From positions 186,001 through 250,000 of the forward strand of contig ML975250.1 in the NCBI GenBank assembly GCA_010015605.1: a stretch of 64,000 nt of DNA, written 5' to 3'. Positions 34,424 to 45,302 of the stretch are shown piece after piece. The position numbers were made by a program, and so were the translations under genes. The notes under the pieces are model-generated. The model saw only the letters and a program-made list of their open reading frames with translations. It was not told the DNA's origin and made no database searches. Every line of letters begins with the position of its first letter. The first letter of the stretch is position 1. Source of the DNA: Decorospora gaudefroyi (taxonomy: Eukaryota > Ascomycota > Dothideomycetes > Pleosporales > Pleosporaceae).

Positions 34424-37145
34424 CTAATCATCCATGGGCTTGTCCTCCAACGTGACGCCTCTCGGCGCTGCATCCTCACTTCTCAAGCTGCCGGTCGAGT
34501 CCCTATTGCCTCTGGTCAAGCTACCGGCATGCTTCCGGGGCAAGGGAACCCGAGTGCTCGACGGGGCAGGATGTTCGACGGGCGCAGGAGCAGCCTCGGT
34601 CGTGCCATTCGTAGTCGCAGCAGAAGTTGCGTCGTTAGTAGGGCTATCAGGGTTTCCGGGCACCTCAAGAGAGCCACGGTTGCCTGTAGTCCTTCGTGTC
34701 TCAGTTGGTGACGAAGTGTTTACAGGGAAACGTGTCTGACTTCGGTCACGGCGGTGAGATCCCGAGATCCGCGAGCCAGGCGCTGGCGATGTCGCACGAG
34801 GTGAACGCTGAGCAGCAATGGCCCGTTGCCGCTCTTCCATGTTCGCACGTCGGTTGCTCTCATCCGTTGAGATTGCGCGTGGCCGCTGCGCACCCGAACT
34901 TGAGTGGGTGAGTGTGCTGGCGCGCTTCAACTCTCCGAAAATCGCGTCTTTATGAGCAAACAAATCGCGGACAAGCCGGTAGCTGTAGCGTTCATTCATT
35001 GTCAGACTCGACTCCTGTCTCGGCCGCAGGATGCAGGGTGCAAGTGCGTTGGCTAGTGCTGTGACATAAATCTCGTCCGCCGATGTCAGCTCGATGAGGC
35101 GAGTGAAATGGGTGCAAATGGCGTCCAGAGTTGCGATGTTAGCGAGACGAAGTTGGCCAAGTGTTGATTGAAGGACAGAGACGCGCGTCTCCTCGGTGAC
35201 ATCGGTGGCGGTGGTGCTGTAGATGGTCTTTATAATCTCGTAGACATGGGACGAGACAAGCGAATCTGTTACCGTTAGTGAAGACTCAGACCTAGGTCCA
35301 TGAGAAACATACCAGGGAGTTCCAGAAGGTAGAGTTTGAGAACGCTAGCAACAATCGGTACGTCGTACTTCTCGAGCAATTCATCCGGGAATCGCTTGCC
35401 GGTGTTGATCTCGGCCCTCAGCGTGTGGATTTGCGCCAACGGTACATCAACGAGCCAGATACCGCGACGAGCTTCGTCGCCCTCGAGGTCTGGGTAGTGG
35501 TTGTCCAGGAATGTAAGGATGGTGGTTATGAGCACAGGGACACGTTTCTTGTCTGAGCGAGCCCGGGCCTCCAAATCTACACCGAATGTTTGCTCTGTAT
35601 GCGCATTAGTAGGTAGTCGTGTAGAGCCGGGGAAGTGCATCTTACCGTCCACCGAGTTGTAGTAGTTCTCGTAAGTCGTGACCCTGGGCACGAATGGCCC
35701 AGTCCTGTAGTTCTCGAGCATGTAGCGAAGATCGCCCAATGGTTGCACAGTCTCCTGAAACAGCATCATTTTATCGACGGTGCTCTGCAGACTGGGAATG
35801 ACGTTGCTGATGGCGCCTGAGAAATCGAGTATCACTGCCTTGATGGCCTTTAGCCGATCCAACTCGCAACGCTCCATAAACTTGAGGTGATCAATCATAG
35901 CCTCTTCCAGGTTGCAGCGCAGGGAGTCTAGCTTCTTTACGGATGTCTTGTAACGCTCGTCGGACTCATGAGCTTCTCGCCTGAGCCTCTCGGACGGGGT
36001 TTCGTTGGGAAACTGGTTGTTGAGCGGGTTCCAGCCCTGCAGATATTCCTGCACAGTTCCGACGGGAGAGTCAACGGTGAAATTGTCGTTCGAGGAGGTC
36101 GACATGGAAGTGGATGAGCGAGCGAGAGTCTGCTTCTTTTCGGGCAATCCGGTGATCTGGAAGGTCTTGGGCTTCCACTGGTAGTTCATCCTCGAGCTGT
36201 TCGCAAATGTGTTACCGACGTTGCCGACCAATCGCAGAAAGCCATGAGACACCATGTCCTGCCCAACCCGCTCCGCATAGCTCACCGAGGTTGCGCCCAT
36301 GTGTTTCTGAATGTATTCGGTGATGTCGGCGCCACTTGAGCAATTCTGGTAGGTGCCGAGAATCGGGACTTTGACCTCTCCTATCTTGATGTTGTCGAGC
36401 ATGTGTGTCAGGATCTTCTTGACCTGCTCGGGCTGGTATGTCTCGTCGCCAAGATCGATGGGTTCGTCCTCCTCGTTCTCTGGCTCCGACATCTTGATCG
36501 TCGGCACCTTCACCTTGGGGCTCTGTGCCGCTTCGCTTTGCGGGTCCTGGAAGGCGAGCTTATCCTCCTCTTCTAGGTCCTCTACCAGCCGGCACTTGTT
36601 GTAGTACTGCGACCGGAACTTGCGGACGGCGTCGGCCTGGCGGTCGTGGATCTTGATGCGCGACTGCAGGTCGTCCTGCGAAGTCTGCACGCGGGCCGCA
36701 TGCGCCTCGCACCAGCGGCCAAAGGGGTTTACGACGAGCTCCCGGATGTTGGACGCGATCTTCTTGTGGTTTGCGGCCGCTGCCTCCATCTCGGTGCGCA
36801 CGCCCTCGTACGCCTGTTTGTGTCAGCAGCCGCGTCTGGCTATGGGCTCACAGCCACGCACCTTGCGCACGCTGGCGCCCTCGTCTCTGCTGAAGCCGCC
36901 GCCTATGCGATCTGTGGCGGGTGTGATGCCAGACAGCGTATTGCCGTACACCTCCTCGGCGTCGGCGCGCATGCGGGCGACGGTGAGAATCTGCTGGTTC
37001 TCCTGCACGCCCTGCTGGAGCTTTCCGAACAGCACTCCCAGGCCTGGCACAAGTCAGCAGGTGTGGCGTGGTGTGAAGCGCGACTCGGGCTCCTACCTCC
37101 CGCATAGTCGCTGGACCAGAAGGACGCAGCGAATCCGGTAGTCAT
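34424..37145 (-). CDS. RGD2: F-BAR/DEP/RhoGAP protein (Rgd2-like)
   Basis: Membrane-bound regulator of Rho-family GTPases. Five exons: 37145-37097, 37043-36862, 36813-35646, 35594-35313 and 35265-34424, giving 840 aa. The F-BAR starts at residue 1 (FAASFWSSDYAGGLGVLFGKLQQGVQENQQ). A DEP domain is inserted around 190-290 (PILGTYQNCSSGADI, then MVSHGFLRLVG). The F-BAR resumes with ERYKTSVKKLDSLRCNLEEA, and the RhoGAP domain follows (FGVDLEARARSDKKRVPVLI through YDVPIVASVLKLYLLELP). This order matches yeast Rgd2, a GAP for Cdc42 and Rho5. The arginine-finger region reads RRGIWLVDVP instead of GIFRVSG. The tail is Ser/Thr-rich. Introns are 47-53 nt. It is divergent from CDC43. Confidence 0.9.
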
Positions 37146-37990
37146 GGTGGCGGCACTCGGTAGCACAGTGCGCTGAACTCCTCGCTGGCTGGTGAGGTAT
37201 CAAAAAGCAAAATTTGGGTATGCGGATGTGGTCGTTGACGGGCGCTGGTGGGTGCGTGGAGAAGACAAGTCTGGGGAACAGGCAGGCCAGAGGGGGTGCG
37301 CAAGTGGGCGGGCTACTCGACGGCGATGGCAGGGCGCAGGAGACTCGATAACGGCGTGTGTGGATTCCAGCGTGTGTGAAGCCCCTTCATTCAGGAGTGT
37401 TTGGCGCGCGCTGCAGCTGTGGCAGCGGAGCTGAAATGTCTCACGGACCCTGCCGTCTGCACCGTCGTCGTACACCAGGCACCGTTTAGGGCAAGCCTAC
37501 CACCGTTGCCCGCCCGCCTTGTCCATCCCCGGGCCTCTAGCGAAGGACAGGATATAAATACCAACCAACGTCAATATTCACCCTGCACCGGCTCCGAGCC
37601 CGGCCCCTGCATGGACTAGCTGGAGCTCGTCTGCATCATCGTCGTGCTATCCAACGCCGTCGCGGAATAGAGTCAACTCCAGCTCTCGCACCTCCGTCAC
37701 TACTCGTCAGCGAACCGTGGGAGACAGCCATATTACTCAATCTTGGTCGTGTGCGAGTCGCCCGTGTGCAGGCGCTGCTACCTATATTGTTGTCATCTGC
37801 TCGGCATGCCGACCCTCTGCTGATCATCCATCACTCTCTGTATCTACCGTATCGCTTTCTTCATCATCTCAGATCTGGCCTCAACGCAGCCCCGCCATCA
37901 GACTCCCTGCTCCAAGGCTCGCAACGGGCGCCAGCATCTCGCTCGGCAATCTAACATTCCGGGTCCACGCCGCACGTGTCGCCGCTTCCC
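37146..37990. promoter_or_regulatory. Shared upstream region of the Rgd2-like gene and CDC43
   Basis: 845 bp between divergent start codons. A TATAAATA at 37553-37560 lies 430 bp before the CDC43 ATG on the plus strand, so a long 5' UTR is possible. No operator assigned. Confidence 0.4.
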
Positions 37991-39379
37991 ATGGCGCCAA
38001 CTTTCTTCCAGCTCAACGACACCCAACTCAACTATGCTCGCCACATCAAGTACTGGCGGCGGAATCTGAAAACCCTGCTGCCGCACTTTTACACCAGCAA
38101 CGATGCCAACCGTATGCTCCTGGCCCTCTTCACCGTGTCTGCTCTCGACATTTTAGGGGATCTAGACGCCGCTCTGTCAGCCGAGGAGCGTCAAGGGCAC
38201 ATCGACTGGGTCTACAGCTGCCAACTACCAGAAGGAGGTTTCCGCCCATGGCCTGGGTCCGACTTCGGTAAGCTGAGGAATGAGGAGAACAGAATCTGGG
38301 ACCCGGCCCACATACCCGGCACATTCTTTGCCCTCCTTACGCTAGTTGTTTTGCAGGATGATCTGGAAAAGGTGAAGAAGAAAGAAATCTTGGCGTGGTT
38401 GGTCAAGATGCAAAGGCCAGAGGGTAGCTTTGGGGAGACGGTTGGTGTTGATGGCTATGTGCATGGCGGCAACGATTCAAGATTTGGCTACATGGCTACC
38501 GCCATTCGCTGGATGTTACGGGGTGACCTTGCAGGACCCTACCAAGGTATACCGGATATCGACGTTGACAGTTTTGTTACCTGTGTCCGCTCCTCCGAAA
38601 GTTATGATGGCGGCATTTCTGAAGCACCGTACTCTGAAGCACACGCCGGATTCACCTGTTGTGCCATCGCTGCTTTGTGCTTCCTGGATCGCCTGCCCTT
38701 ACCGCCGTCTAGCAAACCTGACGGCGTTATTCGCGGAGTCTCCAACGTCCCGAAGACACTGCATTGGTTAGTCTCACGGCAAACGTTAACACTCGACGAG
38801 GACGATGGCTTGGACACCATGAACGACGAGACCGACACATCAGAGACGTGCCATGACGCGCACACATTCGTCAAATTGGGGGCCTACCCGTCCGTTCAGG
38901 CCAAGTCAAACACAAAGGGACGGCCTCATATCCACTACGAGCTAGAATGGGTAGGCATGAACGGACGATGCAATAAGACAGCAGACACATGCTATGCTTA
39001 CTGGACCTGTGTACCCTTACAGATACTTGGATATCTTGACATTGTAGATCGTGCCCCCATCAGGAAGTGGTTGCTTGACAAGACGCAGCATATTGTAGGA
39101 GGTTTCGGCAAGGTTACGGGCGATCCGCCCGACATGTATCATTCGTTTCTGGGTCTCATGGTTTTGGCCATGTTTGGGGAAACGGGTCTTCAGGAAGTCG
39201 ACCCGGCGCTATGTATCACGCAGAAGGCGAAGAGGCACTTGGAGTCGTTGTCCTGGAGGCGGAAGATAACAGGCATGGACAAGGCCCAAAATGGTACGGA
39301 CAAGATTCAAAACGGGATAGACATGGCGCAAAACAAGGGCGTTAGCCTAGCCGGCGACAAGACGCAGATGGATGCATAG
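37991..39379 (+). CDS. CDC43: Geranylgeranyltransferase type I beta subunit
   Basis: Catalytic subunit that attaches geranylgeranyl to CaaX proteins ending in Leu/Phe, such as Cdc42 and Rho1. Intronless, 462 aa, starting MAPTFFQLNDTQLNYARHIKYW. The alpha-alpha barrel repeats are visible (LPEGGFRPWPGSDFG, RPEGSFGETVG, SYDGGISEAPYSEAHAGFTCC, HIVGGFGKVTGDPPDMYHSF). Zinc ligands are D332 and C334 in ADTCYAYW and H384 in MYHSFLGL. GRCNKTADTC is the GGTase-I form of that motif. It is longer than the yeast protein (376 aa), with an acidic insert around 275-300 and a C-terminal tail holding three AQNG/IQNG-like repeats. It lies head to head with a RhoGAP gene. Confidence 0.92.
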   Translation: MAPTFFQLNDTQLNYARHIKYWRRNLKTLLPHFYTSNDANRMLLALFTVSALDILGDLDAALSAEERQGHIDWVYSCQLPEGGFRPWPGSDFGKLRNEENRIWDPAHIPGTFFALLTLVVLQDDLEKVKKKEILAWLVKMQRPEGSFGETVGVDGYVHGGNDSRFGYMATAIRWMLRGDLAGPYQGIPDIDVDSFVTCVRSSESYDGGISEAPYSEAHAGFTCCAIAALCFLDRLPLPPSSKPDGVIRGVSNVPKTLHWLVSRQTLTLDEDDGLDTMNDETDTSETCHDAHTFVKLGAYPSVQAKSNTKGRPHIHYELEWVGMNGRCNKTADTCYAYWTCVPLQILGYLDIVDRAPIRKWLLDKTQHIVGGFGKVTGDPPDMYHSFLGLMVLAMFGETGLQEVDPALCITQKAKRHLESLSWRRKITGMDKAQNGTDKIQNGIDMAQNKGVSLAGDKTQMDA

Positions 39380-39788
39380 GATGTTATCGCCGCTCGTTTT
39401 GTAGCTTTGTGTCTCCATGTTCTTGTTGCTCTACCCAACGTCTTCTCATGTATAATATTTCGTTTGAGGACCAGAGAGATGGTATTTGTGTAATACACTT
39501 TGCACGTAACAAGTGCATGTGTGCATAGACTATGCGTCTTTTACTTTGAGTTTTACATAGGCAAGGTTGTGTGGTGCTTGTGATGAGAGGGGCGGCCATT
39601 CGGCTGGGTAGGCCCAGCCCTACCAACAAAACCCCTAGATCCCTGCAAATATTCATAATTTCCCTCGACACGGCAGCCTCCGCAGCTCATCATCAGTACA
39701 CCAAACCAACTGCCAACCACCAAGCCCCCCACAAACACAACCCTTCGGTTCCCAACTGTCTGTGCCAATACCAAAAAAACAAACAAAC
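39380..39788. other. Intergenic
   Basis: 409 bp: CDC43 3' UTR and RRP17 promoter. The plus strand just before the RRP17 ATG is CAA/ACC-rich. No gene seen. Confidence 0.5.
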
Positions 39789-40597
39789 ATGGCGCCGCCG
39801 TCAAAGAAACGCAAGCTTGCCGTCAGCGCATCCGAAAAGATCGACTTCGATTTCGCGGCGCGAGAAGAGTACCTCACAGGATTCCACAAGCGGAAGCTCG
39901 CGCGGATAAAGCACGCACAGGAAGAGAATGCGAAGCGCGAAAAGGAAGAGAAACTACGGCTGAGGCGAGAGGTACGACAAATATACCTGAGGCTCGGAGA
40001 TTTGACCCGCGAGCACCTTTTCTTGTTTTTCCTTTTCGGGGGGAAACCCACTCGTAAAAGCGCAAAACCCAACTAATATCCTACTTTGTGCAGTTACGGG
40101 AACAGCGCAAGGTCGACCTCGAAAGACACGTCGAAGAAGTCAACAGACTGGTCAAGCAAGCCAACGGCGACATGAGCGATTCGGGCGAGACGTCGGGCAA
40201 CGATGAGAAGGAGGAAGAGGAATTTACTGGATTCCAAGAACCGGAGCCGATCAATCAGGAGGACGAGTATATTGACGAGGACAAGTACACTACTGTTACC
40301 ATTGAGAGTGTAGGTATATCCAAGGCTGGGTTTTCAAGGCCTGGAGAGGACCAAGACGGGGATATAAACAGAGTTGGCAAGGAAGGAGAAGGGGATGAAA
40401 AGGAAGGAGAGGGAGAAGGAGAGGGAGAAGGAGAGGGCAAGAAGAGGGTGTGGACAAAGGCATGGCCGAAAAATCACGACAAGGCCAAGAAGAAGAAGAA
40501 AAAGTTCCGGTACGAGACCAAGACGGAGCGCAAGGCAGAGCGCATGAAGCAGGGCATCAAAAAGCGGAAACAGAAGGAGGCCAGGACGAGCAAGTAG
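39789..40597 (+). CDS. RRP17: Ribosomal RNA processing protein Rrp17/Nop25 (NOL12 family)
   Basis: Nucleolar factor for 5' end processing of pre-60S rRNA; the family is known from yeast Rrp17 and human NOL12. Exons 39789-39971 and 40094-40597 give 228 aa. The conserved N-terminal block is KIDFDFAAREEYLTGFHKRKLARIKHA, followed by a basic coiled region (LREQRKVDLERHVEEVNRLV). An acidic centre and a Glu/Gly repeat follow. The C-terminus is a Lys-rich nucleolar signal (KKKKKKFRYETKTERKAERM). The intron is 122 nt, longer than most here. Confidence 0.88.
40403..40440 (+). repeat. 12-bp GA-rich repeat in RRP17
   Basis: About three copies of GGAGAAGGAGAG coding for (GE)n in the acidic linker. Confidence 0.75.
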
Positions 40598-40993
40598 TTG
40601 GTTCTATGATACCCTGACTTTATCTCACAAATGAAAAGAATCGTGCAAAGCATCAAGCATACACGATTCTCACCACATGACTTTCTAGCCCGAGTAAGGA
40701 CGGCATGAATCATGAATCACAAACAGTGTATTCGCTCAGGGATTATCTAACGCGAACACGCCCGCCCAGCAAGCAGCCGCCGGAAAAGAAACAGATAGGA
40801 AGGGTGAGTAGGAGTACGAGATGTGATGTGATGTGAAATCTGCCTCCTCTCCACGCTTCCGCAGCATGCCATAGTATCCACGGCGTGCTGTCACACGCGC
40901 TCGAACCGACTTTGCAGGCTAGCGATAGCAATGCTCGACCTCAAAACTCGACTAGATACAGTAAACAACCGCAAAAGAGCGACGACAGCGAGG
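40598..40993. other. Convergent intergenic region
   Basis: 396 bp between the RRP17 and tropomyosin stop codons, holding both 3' UTRs. No gene seen. Confidence 0.5.
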
Positions 40994-41653
40994 TCAAACG
41001 TTATTGATCTCAATGACAAAGTCGTCGAGCTCCTTCTTGGTGTCGGCGTATTTCTTGGCCATCTCTTCGTACTTGGTTTCCCACTGGTCGCGGGACTGTT
41101 CGAGGGCTTGGACTTTGCGTTCGTAGTGGCCCGACTTGACGTCAGTTTGGCGGAGCCTGGCACAAGTCAGTACAGGAACACGAGAAGGGGGTGAGGGGGG
41201 TGTTATACTTCTCGTTGAGCTCGCGGATGGTCCTGTCCGACTCCTCAGCTTCTTCCTCAAGAACTTGGATCTTGCGCTGGAGGCTCTCGGCCTGGGTGCC
41301 GGCCTGAGCACCTGCACCAGCTTCGTCCTTGTGGATCTTGACTTGCCCCTCAAGCTTCTCGACCTCGCCCTCAAGCACCGAGTTCTTGTGTGAGAGCGAC
41401 GTGATCTCCTGCTCCTTCTGTGTGTTCTCCGACTCGAGCTGCTTGACCTTGGTCTTGAGCTCCTCGGCGCGGGCGCTGCTCTCGTCCGCCTCGATGCGGA
41501 GAGCCTCCATACGCTGTGCGACATGTCATGTGAGCTGCTAGTTCGGTACGACAGACGTGGAACGGGGCCGTGATCAAGGGAATTGGGTTGACCGCAGAAA
41601 GGGGATATGGGGCGGGGTAGCGGCCGCCGACTCACCTTCTTGATCTGGTCCAT
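40994..41653 (-). CDS. TPM1: Tropomyosin
   Basis: Coiled-coil protein that winds around formin-made actin cables and protects them. Three exons: 41653-41636 (only MDQIKK), 41513-41209 and 41156-40994, giving 161 aa, the usual short fungal length. The whole chain is heptad coiled coil: RMEALRIEADESSARAEELK at the start, ELNEKLRQTDVKSGHYERKV and KYADTKKELDDFVIEINNV at the end. The six-codon first exon with a 122-nt intron and the later 52-nt intron were set by phase. The N-terminal Met-Asp start fits a site that is often acetylated in this family. Confidence 0.94.
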   Translation of the reverse strand: MDQIKKVSRRPLPRPISPFCGQPNSLDHGPVPRLSYRTSSSHDMSHSVWRLSASRRTRAAPAPRSSRPRSSSSSRRTHRRSRRSRRSHTRTRCLRARSRSLRGKSRSTRTKLVQVLRPAPRPRASSARSKFLRKKLRSRTGPSASSTRSITPPSPPSRVPVLTCARLRQTDVKSGHYERKVQALEQSRDQWETKYEEMAKKYADTKKELDDFVIEINNV

Positions 41654-42029
41654 GGCGGCGGAATGTGCGTGCGTTGATGTGTGTGAGGTGGTGGTAGTTT
41701 ATTTACGGGAAGGGTGAAGGGGGGCGAGCGGGTGGCAGCTTATGTAGGGGCGAGATGCGGCACAGTATGTTGTGGTGTTGTGGTGTTGTGGTGTTGTCGT
41801 GGTTGTCTGAGAATTGTCTCTCCGTTGCGTGCACGTGTGTCAAGCTGATAATGCGGGCAAGCGCTGCCGAAAGGGGCTTACTTCCGCCCGGACCCTGCGC
41901 GCAGCCCAGACCCCCTCTCCTGCCGCCCTAGCAACGGCGAGTAAACACGGACATGCGCATCGCCAGGACCACCATTCGACGACAACCCACGCCGCAGCAC
42001 ACGACTCGCTCCATGTAACGCCCTCCACC
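41654..42029. promoter_or_regulatory. Short shared promoter of tropomyosin and securin genes
   Basis: 376 bp between divergent ATGs, with an 8-bp TGTTGTGG tandem repeat (four units, 41768-41799). No specific factor site assigned. Confidence 0.45.
41768..41799. repeat. TGTTGTGG tandem repeat
   Basis: Four 8-bp units, the last with one change, in the bidirectional promoter between tropomyosin and securin. Confidence 0.8.
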
Positions 42030-43441
42030 ATGGCGACTCTTGCAGCAAATGACCAGGAGAACGCCGTCCGCCATCTGCAGGCCGGCGCCGCGGGGAAGTC
42101 GCTCAATGCCGGCAGGAAGGCTTTCAACGCCAAAACACCAGGCCACAAGGCTCCCAAGACGCCCTTCAAGGTCCCGCTCAACGACGAGAATGCCACAAAC
42201 AAGCCCGGGAAGTCAGTCTTGCAGGTCAAGGGCACGGGGAACGAGAATGCCTTTGTAACGCCAGCCGGTAACATTCCCCCAACAAGCTACCCACATGGTG
42301 AAGACTAACGCCTCCAGGCCCGCGAACACGCGCCCCGCTGGGCATGAAGACGACCAACGCCAAGTCCAGAGCCTTTGCAACCCCGGCCCCCCTCTCCTCC
42401 GCAAAGACGCAGAAAGTGAGCCCGCGTTTGCGCCGGCCGAAAGTCAAAGTCCACCAGCCCGAAGTCGCACACGAATCTGAAGATGACGCGCCTGAGATTG
42501 AGTACATGCCTCCCAAAGAAGTTCCGCTCGAAGACGACATGGACGATTACCTACCCAAGGCCTGGACAATCCCCAAGATCAGCAACGAGGCCATGGTGTG
42601 TGGCATCTGGCAAGCCTACCACAACCCGGTCGAGGATGATGGGCGGACCCGCGAGCAACGCAAGTTTGAGGAGGAGATACAGCGGGATCGAAAGCAACGT
42701 GACGAGCAGTTCGACGCCGTCTTCCAGGCGCAGATGGCCAAGGACGACGCCGAGACACGCAAGTACTATGGCATGGAGCAACCGAAGAAAGAGATTCGGA
42801 AGGGCCAGGTTCCGAGTGCAGCACTCAAGAAAGCCACGACTGGACCGTCGACTATACGAGCCAGGTCCGCAGCCGCCGCTCTCTCTCCATCTTCAAAGCC
42901 TAGCTATGCCGCTCCTACAGCAGCCGTGAAGTCACGCGTGCCCACTGGACTGGTGTCTGGCAGGAAGGGTGCGAAAACGCCTACAGAACTCACAGCATCT
43001 CGTCAGGCGTCCGTCGCCGCAGTCTCGAAGAGCACTATCGGTTACGCTCAAGGCCGCGCAGGGCGCACAGCTCTAACAGCACGCAAGCCTCTCTCCAACG
43101 TCACGAAACCCCCGCCTTTCTCCGCCACTCAGCGGCCAAATACTACCTCCTCGACCCATAACCGAAGCGTGAGCACCAACACCGGCACCGTCCGATCTCG
43201 CGGTCCCATGTCTCGCTGCAGCTCAACTTCCACCAACGCCACCCTGGTCACCCCCCAGCCGGAGGAGGTTTATCGTACGGCTGAAGAGGTTGACCGTGAG
43301 ATGGATTTGCTCCTACTATCTCGATTTGGTGATGACGACGACGATGAGGCATGGATGAACAGCTTCAACAACCAGCTACATGGCGACCCTCTTGAAGAGG
43401 ACCATGCAGACTTTCAATTCCAGCTTCCCGAAGGCTTTTGA
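42030..43441 (+). CDS. Securin-like anaphase inhibitor (Cut2/Pds1 type)
   Basis: Exons 42030-42267 and 42319-43441 give 453 aa, splitting at a 51-nt intron (acceptor refined by phase to give exon 2 from 42318). The protein is mostly disordered. ENAFVTPAG is followed by RTRAPLGMKTTN, a destruction-box pattern at residues 84-93. EIEYMPPKEVPL at 139-150 resembles the DIEYMPP separase-binding segment I recall from fission-yeast Cut2. Downstream is a basic Ser/Thr-rich part, then an acidic end (RFGDDDDDEAWM). Securins hold separase inactive until APC/C destroys them, and this motif order supports that role. The expected KEN boxes read QEN (9-11) and NEN (71-73). It was identified by motif only, so the assignment is strong but not certain. 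Confidence 0.75.
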
Positions 43442-44230
43442 TTCTGAAGAATACTAATCCTGAGCCAGTCAGCCCCTAAATGAGAAAGCGAGGGAAGATG
43501 GATTGCATTTTTTTTTGGCTTGTTTTGTTAACGGTTCTTGGGAGTTTCGGTCAGATACCTCCTTCTTGTGTACGTTTATTTTGGGTCACGCTGCCTTGGA
43601 ACCTCAACCGCGCATTTGTCACTTAGCATGGCTGTACTTTGTGTAACACTACCAGTGACACTTGAACAATTTGCGTCTTTTTTTGCAGTGCTAAACATCA
43701 GCTCGTGGACCCATAGGAGAACGTACTGAGTAGTATTCATCAATACAAAGCCAAGTGATTACAAGAAATTCTTGCTTCTTGTAATCGACCATTGCCCGCC
43801 CCTCTTCCCTTCATGCATGTTGGCTGTCGCTGTTGGTTCCATTCTTTCCCATGCTTATCAGCCCCCCTCCCTCCCCCCCCGCCCCCTCTCCACACCCCTC
43901 ATCCAATTTTTTTACGCAAAAAACGAAAAAAAGACATGATGTAGCCCCCCCTCCCCCAAAAAAAGAGAAGAGGCCAAGATGCGCGCTGATAAAACACCCG
44001 TGAATGCGCCATGCTGCTAAAAGTGGGAAGAAGAGCCTTGTGGAAAACTAGGTCGGAGAGCCGGCTTATACGAGAGAGATCATGATATATCGTTAGGGAG
44101 TACTGGGTTGGGATGCAAATATGTGGAATGAAAGTATGCTCGCTTGTAGCCTTGAGAACAGCGATAGGGAATGCTGAGTCGGCGGTGGCTCCCTGAGTGA
44201 AAGGACGGTCCGCCCGATAAACAGCGGCCA
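43442..44230. other. Convergent intergenic region
   Basis: 789 bp between securin and Uaf30-like stop codons, with a C-rich run near 43865-43897 and A runs near 43908-43972. No gene supported. Confidence 0.5.
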
Positions 44231-45302
44231 TCAGTTCACCACCTCATCGACAGCGTACAAGTTCTCGTTGAGAATTTTGTTCATGGTGAACATGTGTACG
44301 CGGTCTTGCTTGAAGACTGCGCGCATGGCCTCGTCGCAGCGAATGTGGCGCTTGTCGCTTGGATCTTGTAGGTCGCGCTCCTTGACGTACTCCCATATCT
44401 TCTTGACGATTTGGGGTCGTGCGAGCTGGGTTTCGCCAAGGAGCTCAGAGAGGGCGGGCGAGAGGGAATAGGGTTTCTGTTCAAGAAAGTCAGCTTCCAC
44501 CCTTTTTTTAGGCACAACAAACGAAAGGGGGGACAATGTCGGAAGAAGGGGGATGACGTGACGTACGTGAAAGCCTCCTTTGTTCCGGCTGGGAGTCTTC
44601 TTCTCCGCGCCACTACCCGACGCAATGTCGCTGTCGTCCTCATCCTTCACCCTGTTTGCGCTCTTCTTCTTCTTCTTCGGCGCTGGCGCTCTCCGCTTGG
44701 TATTCCCACCGCGCGTCGCCCTGCCCACGCGCATATTCTCTTCAGCCTGCAACCGGGCCGCAAAAGCCGCATCGTCCATCTCGTCGTCCTTGGTGCTGCT
44801 GCTGCTCTTCTTGGCCTTCTTGGCCTTTCTCTTGGGAGGCGCAACATCGTCAACCTCGGACAGCGCAGAGTCGTCGTTGGGGGATCGCTTGAGGTTCGAC
44901 ACGTCCGAGGTGTCGCCATTGGACGCTTTCGCACCGTTCTCGACCGTGGGGATGGGTTCACATGGCTCGGAGCTGCCGTTCTGCTCGCTGTTGAACTTGT
45001 CGAAGCGCTGCATGATGAGCGTGGTGATTTGGTCCTGGTGCAAGTCTTAGTTCAGTGTTGATGCGGGGGCGTCATCATCTACCGAGTTTCATACTTTCTG
45101 CTGCGAAAGGTCATACTCGACCCGCTGCTGTAGACCCTTCCGTATGCGCTTCGCAGAAATGGTGTTTATGTCGCTGTCGCGCAGGATCTCGTCGATGATG
45201 GCCGAGTACGACGCCGCGACTTCTGCGGGTAAAGGTTCCGCTGCGGCACGTTAGTATAGCGCTGGGCGCGTGATGGACTTGAAATGGGTGCTTACCTGCC
45301 AT
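44231..45302 (-). CDS. UAF30: DEK_C plus SWIB/MDM2-domain protein (Uaf30-like)
   Basis: Chromatin or transcription factor; yeast Uaf30 is a subunit of the Pol I upstream activating factor. Four exons: 45302-45296 (7 nt), 45240-45095, 45034-44567 and 44476-44231, giving 288 aa. The N-terminal DEK_C domain reads ASYSAIIDEILRDSDINTIS and RIRKGLQQRVEYDLSQQKD. A charged linker carries Lys-rich nuclear signals (PPKRKAKKAKK). The C-terminal SWIB fold starts KPYSLSPALSELLGETQLAR and ends MFTMNKILNENLYAVDEVVN. Introns are 55, 60 and 90 nt; the first has a perfect TACTAAC branch site. Fungi have more than one SWIB protein (Tri1 is the paralogue), so the exact orthologue is not settled. Confidence 0.85.
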
